A DNA stretch of 57,307 nucleotides, from assembly GCA_021813805.1 (NCBI GenBank), contig JAKAJL010000021.1, forward strand, positions 1 to 57,307. The letters are read 5' to 3'. Both the position numbers and the translations under genes were made by a program. Under the pieces are notes generated by a model that worked only from the letters and a program-made list of their open reading frames with translations, ran no database searches and was not told the origin of the DNA. This document shows, one piece after another, positions 43,650 to 53,273 of the stretch (the first letter of the stretch is position 1; each line of letters opens with the position of its first letter). The DNA is from Pseudomonadota bacterium (GTDB lineage: Bacteria; Pseudomonadota; Alphaproteobacteria; Rhizobiales; Beijerinckiaceae).

Positions 43650-45329
43650 ATGCCCGAGACCGTGTCCGAGCTCGCCCAATTCGCCCGCAACGCCAGCGCC
43701 TGGCCGTTCGAGGAGGCGAGGAAACTCGTCGCCAGGGTGGAGCGCACAGGCCAGAAACAGGTCTTGTTCGAGACCGGCTACGGCCCCTCGGGCCTGCCCC
43801 ATATCGGCACTTTCGGCGAGGTCGCGCGCACCACCATGGTGCGCCATGCCTTCGAGACGTTGACGGAAGGCAAGATCGCCACGCGGCTCATCGCCTTTTC
43901 CGACGATCTCGACGGGCTGCGGAAAGTCCCCGACAATATCCCCAACAAGGAGCTGGTCGCCGCCCATCTCGGCAAGCCGCTGACCCAGGTTCCCGACCCG
44001 TTCGGCGAATATCCAAGCTTCGGTGAACACAATAACGCGCGGCTGCGCGCCTTCCTCGACGCCTTCGGCTTCGAATATGAATTCGCATCGGCGACGCATT
44101 ATTACCAGTCCGGCCGTTTCGACGCGACCTTGTTGAAAATGCTGGCGCGCTATGACGCGGTGCAGACGATCATGCTGCCATCGCTGCGAGCCGAACGCGC
44201 GGCCTCCTATGCGCCTTTCCTGCCGATCCATCCGCGTTCGGGCATTGTGATGCAGGTTCCGCTCGAAGAAATCGATGTCGCGCGCGGGCTCGTGGCCTGG
44301 CGCGACCCGGACACCAACGAGCGTTTCGAAACCCCGGTGACCGGGGGCCATTGCAAGCTGCAATGGAAGCCAGACTGGGCGATGCGCTGGTGCGCGCTCG
44401 GCGTCGATTACGAAATGGCCGGCAAGGACCTGATCGATTCGGTCAAACTGTCCGGCGAAATCGCCCGCGCGCTCGACGCCACGCCGCCGGAAGGTTTCAA
44501 TTACGAATTGTTCCTCGACGAGAACGGCCAGAAAATTTCCAAGTCCAAGGGCAATGGCCTGACGATTGAGGAATGGCTGCGTTACGCCAGCCCGGAATCG
44601 CTCGCCTTCTTCATGTATTGGAAGCCGCGCGAGGCGAAAAAACTCTATTTCGACGTGATCCCCAGAGCGGTGGACGAATATCTCGCTTTTCTCGACGCTT
44701 ATCCGCGCCAGGACTGGAAGTTGCGGCTCGGCAATCCCGCCTGGCACATCCATGCCGGCGCGCCGCCGGCGCCGGAATTCATCGCCCACGAGGGCGAGAC
44801 AAAAGGAACCGCGATTTCCTTCGCCATGCTGCTCAATCTGGCGGCGGTCGCCAACAGCGAAGACCCATCCGTTTTGTGGGGCTTTTTGCGCCGCTATGCG
44901 CCAAGCGCCAGCCCGGAAAAATTCCCCCGCCTCGATCGCATGATCCAATATGCCGTGGTCTATTTTCGCGATTTCGTGCGGCCGAAAAAGGTTTATCGCG
45001 CGGCGGACGAGGTGGAGCGCGACGCGCTGAAAAAACTCTCCGAGGCGCTTGCGGCCCTGCCAGCCAATCCGAGCGCGGAAGAGGTGCAGACCCTGCTCTA
45101 CGACGTGGCCCGCCCGATCCCGCGCTACCAGAATTTCGCGGCCAAGGGGGCGACGCCGGAAAAGCCGGGCGTGTCGAACGACTGGTTCTCCATGCTCTAC
45201 CAGGTGCTGCTCGGCGAACAGCGCGGCCCGCGCTTCGGCTCCTTCATCGCGCTCTATGGCGTGGACAACGCCCGCGCCTTGATCGCCGACGCGCTGGCGG
45301 GGAAATTTCTTACGCCGCCGGCGGCTTGA
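43650..45329 (+). CDS. lysS: Lysyl-tRNA synthetase, class I
   Basis: 559 residues from the ATG at 43650. This is the archaeal-type class I enzyme used by many alphaproteobacteria in place of class II LysRS. HIGH motif [19 protein letters not shown] motif [11 protein letters not shown], and the LysRS-I sequences [14 protein letters not shown] and [14 protein letters not shown] are present. The last 76 bases overlap the convergent glycosyltransferase gene. An in-frame extension back to 43542 is not family sequence. Confidence 0.96.
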   Translation: MPETVSELAQFARNASAWPFEEARKLVARVERTGQKQVLFETGYGPSGLPHIGTFGEVARTTMVRHAFETLTEGKIATRLIAFSDDLDGLRKVPDNIPNKELVAAHLGKPLTQVPDPFGEYPSFGEHNNARLRAFLDAFGFEYEFASATHYYQSGRFDATLLKMLARYDAVQTIMLPSLRAERAASYAPFLPIHPRSGIVMQVPLEEIDVARGLVAWRDPDTNERFETPVTGGHCKLQWKPDWAMRWCALGVDYEMAGKDLIDSVKLSGEIARALDATPPEGFNYELFLDENGQKISKSKGNGLTIEEWLRYASPESLAFFMYWKPREAKKLYFDVIPRAVDEYLAFLDAYPRQDWKLRLGNPAWHIHAGAPPAPEFIAHEGETKGTAISFAMLLNLAAVANSEDPSVLWGFLRRYAPSASPEKFPRLDRMIQYAVVYFRDFVRPKKVYRAADEVERDALKKLSEALAALPANPSAEEVQTLLYDVARPIPRYQNFAAKGATPEKPGVSNDWFSMLYQVLLGEQRGPRFGSFIALYGVDNARALIADALAGKFLTPPAA

Positions 45330-47161
45330 ACCGGCCGGGCGACGTGGGTCGTCTTGGTCCACACAAAGGGCCGCCGCGTCCATTCCCATAGGGCGCGCCA
45401 GGCCGCCGCGCTCAACAGCAGCAGATAGAGCGGCGCGAGGAGGAGGAATGGCGAGGCTTTGAGGCCGCGCCTTTTCATGCCCATGACCAGGGGCGCGATC
45501 AGCGCGGCGAGGCCGAAAATGCCGACGCTCAGGTTCAGCGCGGCAAAGACGAGCCGCGTCGGCGTCGCCGGCGCCAGCAGGTCGCCCCAGAAGAGATCGT
45601 GGATGAAGCGCACGGTGTAAAAGGGGCCGAACAGGGGGCCGGCGATCAGGCTTGTCATGGCGCTGACCGCCGCAAGGTTTTGGACCGCGCCGATCCCGCG
45701 GACCTTCCCGCGCGGGCGGCGCAAGAAAACCGCGAGCGTCTGCATCCAGCCCTTCATCCAGCGCGCTCTTTGCCCCAGCCAGGCGTCGATCTCGGTCGGC
45801 GCGTCTTCGAAAGTCATCGAGGCAAGCATGCCGACGTCATAGCCGAGCCGCGCGAAGCGCAGGCCGAGATCGGCGTCCTCGGTGACGTTCCAGGCGTCCC
45901 AGCCGACGACCCGGCGCAGGATGTCGGTGCGGAAATGATTGGACGTGCCGCCGAGCGGCAAGGGCAGGCCGAGCGCGGCGAGGCCGGGATTGATCACGTC
46001 GAATAGGGCCGCATAGCCGAGGGAAAAGAAATAGGACAGCCAGCTCTCCTCGCCATTGTCGACGACAAGCCGCGCCTGCAGGCAGGCGACACGAGGCCCC
46101 GCCGCCGCAAAGGCGGCGGCGGCGGCCTGCAATTGTCCGGGCTCGGGCCGGTCCTCGGCGTCGAAGATCGTCAGCAGTTTTCCGCGCGCCAGCGGAAGTG
46201 CGACGTTCAGGGCGCGCGGCTTGGTGCGCGGCGCCCCGCGCGGCGCGACCACGATTTCCGCGTAAGGCGGCAGGCCGGCGGCGCGCAAGGCTCGCGCGGT
46301 GTCCTGGTCGTCATGTTCCAGGACGATTTTCACGTCGAGCTTGGCGGGCGGATAATCGAGCGACCGGATCGCGCACAGGAATTGCGCGGCGATTCCCGCT
46401 TCGCGATACATCGGCGCGACGATTGTGTAGGTCGGCAGGTCGCGCGCGGGCGAAGGCGGCGGCGGCCCGTCCGGCGCGGGGCTGGCGGCAAGCGCGCACA
46501 GGCGGACATAAATTCCCGCGAGGAACAGGAATGACAGAACGAAGGAGGTGACGGCGAGCAGTTCCGGCGACAGCGCCACAAGCCCAGCCATTACCGTCAG
46601 GGCCAAAAACACCGTCACTCGGTTGCTCCAGCGCAATTGCGGCGCGCTGGCGCTGAGACGCGAATCGGCGCGCGACAAGGCGAAACTGGCGTCCTCGGCC
46701 AAGGCCCGGCGGCCTGCGGCGCGAACCAGCGCGGAAAAGATTTTTGGCGCGCAAATGGCGAACCGCTCCGCGCCGCCGGCGCCAAGCGCGAGCAATTTGC
46801 GGATTTCCCCGCCGCGCGGGGACATGAGCCAGTCGAAGTTTTCGCGCCGCGGGTCGGCGCGGGCGACGCTGGCCCGCAGGGCCGCGCGATAATCGAAGCC
46901 GGGGGCCAGAGCCGCCGCGCGCTCCACATAGGCGCAGTTGAGGCGGCGCGCCAGCGCGCGATAATAGACCCCTTCCTCGATGAGCCCTTCGGCGATGACG
47001 AACTCGTCGGCGCCGACGCCCAGGGCGCGGGCGCGGCGCGTGGCGTGGTCAAGCAGGTCCGTTCCGACGCCCTCGGCGGCGAGAAAGGCGATTTCAGGCG
47101 GCCAATCGGCGACTTCGGCTGCAAAACGCCGACCAGCGCGGTATAAAGGCCCAGGACTCAT
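45254..47161 (-). CDS. NfrB-like family 2 glycosyltransferase
   Basis: 635 residues. An N-terminal GspE/MshEN-like helical module (about 25-150) precedes a membrane helix pair (about 180-220), a GT2 catalytic domain with [19 protein letters not shown], the DXD-like [32 protein letters not shown] and the Q-x2-RW motif [13 protein letters not shown], and a C-terminal set of membrane helices. This is the architecture of the NfrB/cellulose-synthase-like processive polymerases in Hyphomicrobiales. Product polysaccharide unknown. Convergent overlap with lysS (76 bases) and near-abutting start with the solute-binding protein gene. Confidence 0.88.
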   Translation of the reverse strand: MSPGPLYRAGRRFAAEVADWPPEIAFLAAEGVGTDLLDHATRRARALGVGADEFVIAEGLIEEGVYYRALARRLNCAYVERAAALAPGFDYRAALRASVARADPRRENFDWLMSPRGGEIRKLLALGAGGAERFAICAPKIFSALVRAAGRRALAEDASFALSRADSRLSASAPQLRWSNRVTVFLALTVMAGLVALSPELLAVTSFVLSFLFLAGIYVRLCALAASPAPDGPPPPSPARDLPTYTIVAPMYREAGIAAQFLCAIRSLDYPPAKLDVKIVLEHDDQDTARALRAAGLPPYAEIVVAPRGAPRTKPRALNVALPLARGKLLTIFDAEDRPEPGQLQAAAAAFAAAGPRVACLQARLVVDNGEESWLSYFFSLGYAALFDVINPGLAALGLPLPLGGTSNHFRTDILRRVVGWDAWNVTEDADLGLRFARLGYDVGMLASMTFEDAPTEIDAWLGQRARWMKGWMQTLAVFLRRPRGKVRGIGAVQNLAAVSAMTSLIAGPLFGPFYTVRFIHDLFWGDLLAPATPTRLVFAALNLSVGIFGLAALIAPLVMGMKRRGLKASPFLLLAPLYLLLLSAAAWRALWEWTRRPFVWTKTTHVARPVQAAGGVRNFPASASAIKARALSTP

Positions 47162-47195
47162 GAGCGGATCGGGACGGAACGTGGCCAGACGCAGA

Positions 47196-48071
47196 ATGTT
47201 TATCCGCCCCGCCTGGCGCGCGGCCAGCGTTTTTTGCTTAAGTCTTTGTTTTTTTTCTTGTTTTCAACCAGGCGGTTGCATTGCGCGGGCCGAGACGTCA
47301 AATAGCTCGATTTTTTTGCCGCGCCTGTTCGATCCCCACAACCGCCAGGATGCGCCGGCGGTCGGCGCGGTGAAGCAGATCCGCTTCCTGACCGCCGACG
47401 ATTATCCGCCCTTCGAGTTCACGGCGCCCGACGGAACGCTCGCGGGCTTCAATATCGATCTGGCGCGGGCGATCTGCGACGAGCTCAAGGCGAGCTGCAC
47501 CATCCAGCCGCGCCGGTGGGACAATCTGCTCGACGCGATGAGCGAAGGCGACGGCGACGCCCTGATCGCCTCGCTCAGGGAAACCCCGGCGGCGCGGGCG
47601 CGCCTGCGCTTCACCGCATCCTATTATCTCACCCCGGCGCGCTTCATGTCGCTTGCCGGCGCCGGAAAGCTCGAAGTACGGCCCGAGGCCCTGCGCGACA
47701 AGACCGTCGGCGTCGAGGCCGGCAGCGCGCACGAAGCCTTTTTGAAGCGCTTTTTCGCCCCGGCGACGATCAGGAGCTTTCCAAACCGCGCTGCTCTGCT
47801 GGAGGCGTTGCGCGCCAAAAAGATCGACCTCGCCTTCGGCGACGCCGCGACTTTCGCGATCTGGATGAACGATCCGCGCTCGCGCAACTGCTGCGTCTTT
47901 CAGGGCGGGCCTTTTCTCGAACCGGATTTTTTCGGCCCGGGCGTGGGCATCGGAGTGCGGCCCGATGAGGAGTCCCTGCGCCAGGCGTTGAACTGGGCGC
48001 TCCAGCAACTCGACGAGAACGGCAAATTGAACGAGCTTTATCTCAAATATTTCCCGATCGGATTTTATTGA
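47196..48071 (+). CDS. Periplasmic amino-acid-type solute-binding protein, orphan
   Basis: 291 residues from the ATG at 47196, giving a compact signal peptide (FIRPAWRAASVFCLSLCFFS); an ATG at 47160 is an alternative that would share bases with the divergent glycosyltransferase start. Family 3 binding-protein features: FLTADDYPPFEFTAPDGTLA, GFNIDLARAICDEL, WDNLLDAMSEGDGDALIASL, and a Cys pair in RNCCVF. No permease or ATPase gene is adjacent, so it must join a distant transporter or act as a sensor. The ligand is not known. Confidence 0.85.
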   Translation: MFIRPAWRAASVFCLSLCFFSCFQPGGCIARAETSNSSIFLPRLFDPHNRQDAPAVGAVKQIRFLTADDYPPFEFTAPDGTLAGFNIDLARAICDELKASCTIQPRRWDNLLDAMSEGDGDALIASLRETPAARARLRFTASYYLTPARFMSLAGAGKLEVRPEALRDKTVGVEAGSAHEAFLKRFFAPATIRSFPNRAALLEALRAKKIDLAFGDAATFAIWMNDPRSRNCCVFQGGPFLEPDFFGPGVGIGVRPDEESLRQALNWALQQLDENGKLNELYLKYFPIGFY

Positions 48072-48112
48072 GCGCCCGGCCGGCGCCGCGGTTGGTTTTC
48101 ACGGAGAATTTC

Positions 48113-48226
48113 ATGTTCGGCGCGCCCATCGTCGCTTTGTTTGGACTCATGATGTTTGGCGCGATCGCGCTGATTCCTTTCATGGCTGGGCTGCTAGGTT
48201 ATTCGGGCGCATCGTTTTGTGGCTGA
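48113..48226 (+). CDS. Tiny membrane ORF, possibly the N-terminal part of a split gene
   Basis: 37 residues, MFGAPIVALFGLMMFGAIAL then IPFMAGLLGYSGASFCG, with a GGAGA ribosome site at ideal spacing. It is one strong membrane helix. It overlaps the next open frame by ten bases in another frame. A one-base shift near 48199-48216 would join both into one protein of about 117 residues with three helices, so either they are coupled small genes or a frameshift has split one gene. Confidence 0.5.
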   Translation: MFGAPIVALFGLMMFGAIALIPFMAGLLGYSGASFCG

Positions 48227-48465
48227 CGGCGGCGGCGTTCGTGCTTTTGGTCATATCGACCGGCGGCTCAACGCTCCGTGCAGCCATGCCGAACCATAAC
48301 CCCGATTATCCAGGCCTCACGGCGCAATGGCTCAAACTTGCAGCCACCAGCCTGCCTGGCATCGTGATGTCGGGTCTGATTTTCCTGTTCGCCCATTGGC
48401 TAGGCGGTCGAATCCGCGCAGTGGTTTTTTGGCTGAAAGCCCGGAGATCCGGCGCAAATCGTTAG
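48217..48465 (+). CDS. Small membrane protein, partner of the preceding ORF
   Basis: 82 residues from a TTG at 48217 inside the preceding ORF. Two hydrophobic helices (LTAAAFVLLVISTGG and LPGIVMSGLIFLFAHWLGG) and a basic end. No own ribosome site, so translation would depend on coupling or frameshifting. Its TAG overlaps the convergent SCO gene stop by four bases. Family not recognised. Confidence 0.5.
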   Translation: MWLTAAAFVLLVISTGGSTLRAAMPNHNPDYPGLTAQWLKLAATSLPGIVMSGLIFLFAHWLGGRIRAVVFWLKARRSGANR

Positions 48466-49073
48466 AGCAGCCGCTTCAGCTCCGCCGCCGCGTCTTCAGG
48501 CGGGCGCTGGAGGTTGAAGGCGTGCAGGAACTTGCCGTCGCGGCCCATCAGATAGACGACGGCGGAATGATCCATCGAATATTCGCCGTTCTTCTCCGGG
48601 ACTTTCTGGGCGTAGACGCGATATTCCTTCATCACCTTGTCGATCGCCGCGCGGTCGCCGGACAGGCCGATGACATTGGCGCCGAAACTGCCGGCGTATT
48701 GCTGCATCAGCCTGGGCGTGTCGCGCTCGGGATCGACGGTGATGAACAGAACCTTGAGCTTCGTGTCAGGCCCCAGCGCCGTCAGCACCTGCGAAATCTG
48801 CGCCAGAGTGGTCGGGCAGACGTCGGGGCAATGGGTATAGCCGAAAAAGACCAGAAATGGCTCGCCCAGCATGTCGCGGTCGGTGACGGTCCTGCCGTCG
48901 CCCGTCTGCAGCGCGAAAGGCCCGCCGACCGCCGAAACCGACACGCCAGGCCTAAGCTTCGCCAGCATGCCGAGACCGATCGCGGACAGGGCGAGAGCGG
49001 CGACGAAAGCCGCGAGCAACAGAAGAAGCGGGCGCGGGGTTGGGGGCAGAGACTTTTTGCTGTTCGAAGCCAT
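48462..49073 (-). CDS. SCO1/SenC family copper chaperone/thiol protein
   Basis: 203 residues. A single N-terminal membrane anchor (LLLLLAAFVAALALSAIGL) is followed by a thioredoxin-like domain with the Cu-binding CxxxC motif in YTHCPDVCPTTL and the distant His in YSMDHSAVVYLMG. SCO proteins deliver copper to the CuA site of cytochrome oxidase or act in thiol defence. It lies 64 bases downstream of the RND pump gene on the same strand and could be the distal gene of that transcript, though a functional link is not evident. Confidence 0.93.
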   Translation of the reverse strand: MASNSKKSLPPTPRPLLLLLAAFVAALALSAIGLGMLAKLRPGVSVSAVGGPFALQTGDGRTVTDRDMLGEPFLVFFGYTHCPDVCPTTLAQISQVLTALGPDTKLKVLFITVDPERDTPRLMQQYAGSFGANVIGLSGDRAAIDKVMKEYRVYAQKVPEKNGEYSMDHSAVVYLMGRDGKFLHAFNLQRPPEDAAAELKRLL

Positions 49074-49137
49074 GGCCTTGCAAGCGCATCAAGGGAAAGG
49101 AAGGTTCGCGCGGCGAACAACACATTCTATACGACAA

Positions 49138-52100
49138 TTATGAGGCGGGCGCCGCAGGATCGGGAATGCGGAACCACGCGAGATAAAGGGCGGGCAGGAA
49201 CAGAAGCGTCAAAACCGTGCCGACGACGATGCCGCCCATCATGGCATAGGCCATCGGACCCCAGAAAATCTCGCGCGAGATCGGGATCAGGGCCAAAGTC
49301 GCCGCGGCCGCGGTGAGCATGATCGGGCGCATGCGGTTCTGTGTCGCCGCGCGCACCGCCTCGAAAGGAGCGACCCCCTCTTTCCGCATTGTGTCGATCT
49401 GCACGATCAGGATCACCGAATTGCGGATGAGAATGCCGATCAGCGCGAGAACGCCGAGCGTGGCGACGAAGCCCATCGGCGCGTTGCTCGACAGAAGGGC
49501 GATCACCACGCCGATCAAGGCGAGCGGCGCGACGGCGAACACCAGGACCAGCTTGCTGAACGATTGCAACTGGATCATCAGGATCGTCGCCATGATGAAC
49601 AGCATCAGCGGCATGACGGCGTTGATCGGCCCCTGCGCCTTGGCGCTCTCCTCGACCGCGCCGCCGACCTCGACCTTGTATTCCTGCGGCAGGGCGTCGG
49701 CGAACGCCTTTACCTTGGGCTCCAGTTCGTCCACCACCGTCGCGGGCTGGACGTCGTCGGTGACCGCGACCTTGAGGGTGATGGTGGGCAGACGCGAGCG
49801 CCGCCAGATCGTCGGTTGCTCCAGCCCGTAAGAGAAGCTGGCGACCGCCGCCAGCGGCACGGACTGGCCGTTGGCCGCCGGCAATTGCAGGTTCTGCAAG
49901 GTCTCGACCGAGCCGCGCTCGCGATCGCGCGCCCGCGCGACGACATTGACGAGATAGATGTCGTCGCGCAGCTGCGTGACGTCGACGCCGTTGATAACGC
50001 CGTTGATCGTCGCTGCGATGTCCTGCGACGACACGCCAAGCGTGCGTGCCTTGTCCTGCAGCACATTGACGCGAACCATGCGCGCCGGCTCCATCCAGTC
50101 GAAGGTCACGTCGCCGAGATGGCGGTTCTTCGCCACGATATTGCCGAGCGCCTGGGCGTAGTCGCGCACCTTGTCGATGTCGGGGCCGCTGACGCGATAT
50201 TGCACCGGGCGGCCGACCGGCGGGCCGATATCGAGCAGATGGACGAAGGCGTCCGTGCCTGGAAAGGCCTTTCGCAGCCAGTCGTGATATTTTGCGCGCA
50301 GGCGATCGCGCGCAGCTATGCTCTTCGTGAGAATCACCATCTGGCCGAAGGCGATATTGGCCGGCTGCACGTCGAAGGACAGGACGAAGCGTCGGGCGCC
50401 CTCGCCAACATAAGTGGACCAATGATCGACGTCCGGCTCATGGGCGAGCATCTCGCGCTCGAATCGCGCCATCTGGTCGTTGGTGTCCTGAATCGAGACG
50501 TTCTGGGGCAGGTTCCAGTCGACGATCAACTCCAGGCGGTCGGAGCTGGGAAAGAACTGCTGCTGGACCAAAGCCATGCCGCCCACGGCCAGAACGAAGG
50601 CGCCCAGCGTCGCGCCGATGGTCAGCCAGCGGCGCGCCATGCAGAAATCCAGCGCCCGCTCGAAGCCGCGGGCGAACCAGGATTTGCCGGTTTCGTGATG
50701 GCCTTTCATCGCCGCCGGCAGCAAGGTGACGCCGAGCAGCGGCGTGAACAGCACCGCGACGATCCATGACACGACCAGCGACACCGCGATGACGACGAAA
50801 AGCGTGAAAGTGAATTCGCCCGCCGCGCTGTCGTTGAGCCCGACAGGGATGAAGCCGGCGACGGTCACCAGAGTGCCGGTGAGCATGGGAAAGGAGGTGC
50901 TGGTATAGACATGGGTCGCCGCCTTGCGCAGGTTGTCGCCCGCCTCCAGCCGCGCCACCATCATCTCCACCGCGATCATGGCGTCGTCCACCAGCAGGCC
51001 GAGCGAGATGATCAGCGCGCCGAGCGAGATGCGCTGGAGCGAAATGTCGGTCATGCGCATGACAAGGAAGGTGATCGCCAGCACCAGGGGAATGGCGATG
51101 GCGACGACGAGCCCGGCGCGCCAGCCGAGACTGATGAAGCTGATGCCGAGCACGATGACGATCGCCTCGAACAGGCCGCGTGTGAATCCGGAGACCGCCT
51201 CGTCCACGACCGCCGGCTGATCCGACACGCGAGAGATGTCGACGCCGATCGGCAGTTCGTTCTTGAGCAGCGCGATCTTGCGGTCGAGCGCCGCGCCGAA
51301 TTCGAGCAGATTGGCGCCCTGCTTCATGCCGATGGCGAGGCCGATCGCGGGCTTGCCGTCATAGCGGAAGAGCTTGGTCGGCGGATCGACATAGCCGCGC
51401 CGGATGGTGGCGACGTCGGTCAGCGGGAAGAAGCGGTCGTTGACGCGCAGGTTGATCGCGCGCAGCGAATCCGCCGACGAGAACGCGCCGCTGACGCGAA
51501 TGGCGATGCGCTCCGGCCCGGCCTGCACGAAGCCCGAGGGCGTCACCGCGTTCTGCGCCGCGAGGGTGTTGATCACCGATTGCAGATCGAGACCGAGCGC
51601 GGCCAGCTGGCGGGTCGAGAATTCGAGATAGATCGCCTCGTCCTGTTCGCCGACCAGATCGACGCGCCCGACATTGGGCGTGGTGAGGATCTGCGAGCGC
51701 GCGAATTCGACCTGATCGCGCAGTTGCCGCAAGGTCAGGCCGTCGCCGGTGAAGGCGTAGATATTGCCGAAAACGTCGCCGAACCGGTCGTTGAAGAAGG
51801 GCCCCTGCACGCCGGCAGGAAACTGGCTCTTAATGTCCGCGATCATGTTGCGCACGCGCACCCAGGTCGGCTGCACGTCGCGGGCTTTGGTGGTCGGCAA
51901 CAGATTGACGAAGACGGTGGTCTGGCCGGCCATGGTGATCGACTTGGTGTAATCGAGCGATTCCAGCTCTTCGAGCTTGCGTTCGATGCGCTCGGTGACC
52001 TGGAGCGTCGTCTCCTGCGCCGTGGCGCCGGGCCAGTTGGCCTGGATCACCATGGTCTTGATAGTGAAATTCGGATCTTCCTCGCGGCCGAGCCGGAGAT

Positions 52101-52194
52101 AGGAAAAGACGCCCGCCAGCAGGAAAACGATCATGAAATACCAGACAAGCGAGCGCCGACCGAGCGCCCAGTCCGAAAGGTTGAACCTTTTCAC
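49138..52194 (-). CDS. RND efflux pump permease
   Basis: 1018 residues with the two-repeat RND layout: a helix near the N-terminus (LVWYFMIVFLLAGVFSYLRL), large periplasmic loops, and helix groups at about 340-500 and 860-1000. It has GISFISLGWRAGLVVAIAIP, the LVDDAMIAVEMM acidic motif (Asp pair for proton relay) and PIMLTAAAATLALIPI. It belongs to the HAE/TriC-like branch and exports small organic compounds by proton antiport. It overlaps the upstream adaptor gene by four bases (ATGA). No outer-membrane factor gene is adjacent. Confidence 0.95.
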   Translation of the reverse strand: MKRFNLSDWALGRRSLVWYFMIVFLLAGVFSYLRLGREEDPNFTIKTMVIQANWPGATAQETTLQVTERIERKLEELESLDYTKSITMAGQTTVFVNLLPTTKARDVQPTWVRVRNMIADIKSQFPAGVQGPFFNDRFGDVFGNIYAFTGDGLTLRQLRDQVEFARSQILTTPNVGRVDLVGEQDEAIYLEFSTRQLAALGLDLQSVINTLAAQNAVTPSGFVQAGPERIAIRVSGAFSSADSLRAINLRVNDRFFPLTDVATIRRGYVDPPTKLFRYDGKPAIGLAIGMKQGANLLEFGAALDRKIALLKNELPIGVDISRVSDQPAVVDEAVSGFTRGLFEAIVIVLGISFISLGWRAGLVVAIAIPLVLAITFLVMRMTDISLQRISLGALIISLGLLVDDAMIAVEMMVARLEAGDNLRKAATHVYTSTSFPMLTGTLVTVAGFIPVGLNDSAAGEFTFTLFVVIAVSLVVSWIVAVLFTPLLGVTLLPAAMKGHHETGKSWFARGFERALDFCMARRWLTIGATLGAFVLAVGGMALVQQQFFPSSDRLELIVDWNLPQNVSIQDTNDQMARFEREMLAHEPDVDHWSTYVGEGARRFVLSFDVQPANIAFGQMVILTKSIAARDRLRAKYHDWLRKAFPGTDAFVHLLDIGPPVGRPVQYRVSGPDIDKVRDYAQALGNIVAKNRHLGDVTFDWMEPARMVRVNVLQDKARTLGVSSQDIAATINGVINGVDVTQLRDDIYLVNVVARARDRERGSVETLQNLQLPAANGQSVPLAAVASFSYGLEQPTIWRRSRLPTITLKVAVTDDVQPATVVDELEPKVKAFADALPQEYKVEVGGAVEESAKAQGPINAVMPLMLFIMATILMIQLQSFSKLVLVFAVAPLALIGVVIALLSSNAPMGFVATLGVLALIGILIRNSVILIVQIDTMRKEGVAPFEAVRAATQNRMRPIMLTAAAATLALIPISREIFWGPMAYAMMGGIVVGTVLTLLFLPALYLAWFRIPDPAAPAS

Positions 52195-53273
52195 GGCGCC
52201 TCGCTCCCGTAAAATCTCACTTCTTCGCCCGCCTTGAGGCGATGGACGCCGGCCGTGACGATGCGCTCGCCGGCTTTCAGCCCGGCGCGCACGATCCAGC
52301 GCCCAGGCGTACGATCGCGCGCGATGTCGACGTCGCGGAGGGCGACCTTCGAGCTCGCCGGATCGACCACGAAGACCTGCGTCCGGCCGCCGTCGCGCAG
52401 GACGGAAGAGTCGGGAATGCGGATCGTGGCGTTCGCGCCCGTCGCGGGCCGCGCGAAAATCGTGGCGCCGATGCGGAAGGACTGCGGCGGATCGTCAAGG
52501 GCGATCTTCACCCGCCGGGTACGGGTCACGAGGTCCGATTCCGGCGCGATTTCGCGCACCGTCCCGGCCGCCTTCCTGGTTGGGTCGATCTGGAGCGCGA
52601 TGTCGAAATCCTGGCCCAGACGCAGCTCATCGATGATTTTCTCGGGCGCGTCGATCACCGCGTCGCGCCGGGTCGGCTCGGCAATCGCGAGAATCGGCTG
52701 GCCGGGCGAAACCGTCTGGCCGACCTCGGCATAGGTCGCGGTGACGATCCCGGAATAATCGGCCTTCAGCACAGCATAGGAGAGCTGCTCCCTGGCCTTG
52801 GCGAGATTGGCCTCGGCCTGCTCCATATTGGCCTGCGCCGCCGCGCGCTCTTGCGCCGCTGTGTCGAAGGCGGCCTGCGAGGCCGTCTTTTTTTCGAGCA
52901 GCGCGGCCTGTCGCGTCTCGGTCGCGGCGGCGTTGTCGAACGCGGCGCGAGCGCTGGCGAGTTTGGCGGTGGCCGTGCGCGCCGCCATTTCCAAAGCCAG
53001 GGGATCGATGGCGGCGAGTGTTTCGCCCTTTTCCACCCGGTCGCCGGCCTTCACCGGGCGGGAGATCAAGCGGCCGATGACGCGGAAGCCCACCGGCGTC
53101 TGCGCCCGCGGCTGCACCGTGCCGGAGAACACCATGTCCAGCGCGGCGCTGGGCTCGACCAGCATGGTGAACGCCGGACGCGGCGGCGGCGGCGCCTGCT
53201 CCTTCGTGCAGCCGGAGAATGACGCGATCGAAGCCAGACACAGAACCGGCCCAAGGCGAATCCGGCGCTTCAT
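52191..53273 (-). CDS. RND periplasmic adaptor (membrane fusion protein) 2
   Basis: 360 residues from the ATG at 53273. Lipoprotein signal with lipobox ASFSGC. Adaptor sequence: FRVIGRLISRPVKAGDRVEK, a helical hairpin (ETRQAALLEKKTASQAAFDT), TYAEVGQTVSPGQPILAIAE and a C-terminal GERIVTAGVHRLKAGEEV. It overlaps both neighbours by four bases. Two different adaptors with one pump recall TriAB-TriC of Pseudomonas. Confidence 0.93.
   Translation of the reverse strand: MKRRIRLGPVLCLASIASFSGCTKEQAPPPPRPAFTMLVEPSAALDMVFSGTVQPRAQTPVGFRVIGRLISRPVKAGDRVEKGETLAAIDPLALEMAARTATAKLASARAAFDNAAATETRQAALLEKKTASQAAFDTAAQERAAAQANMEQAEANLAKAREQLSYAVLKADYSGIVTATYAEVGQTVSPGQPILAIAEPTRRDAVIDAPEKIIDELRLGQDFDIALQIDPTRKAAGTVREIAPESDLVTRTRRVKIALDDPPQSFRIGATIFARPATGANATIRIPDSSVLRDGGRTQVFVVDPASSKVALRDVDIARDRTPGRWIVRAGLKAGERIVTAGVHRLKAGEEVRFYGSEAP

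Noticed and set aside
50911-52212. 433-codon plus-strand open frame opposite the RND pump gene
   Set aside because: Shadow of the pump gene; composition is the reverse complement of membrane-protein codons and there is no family sequence.
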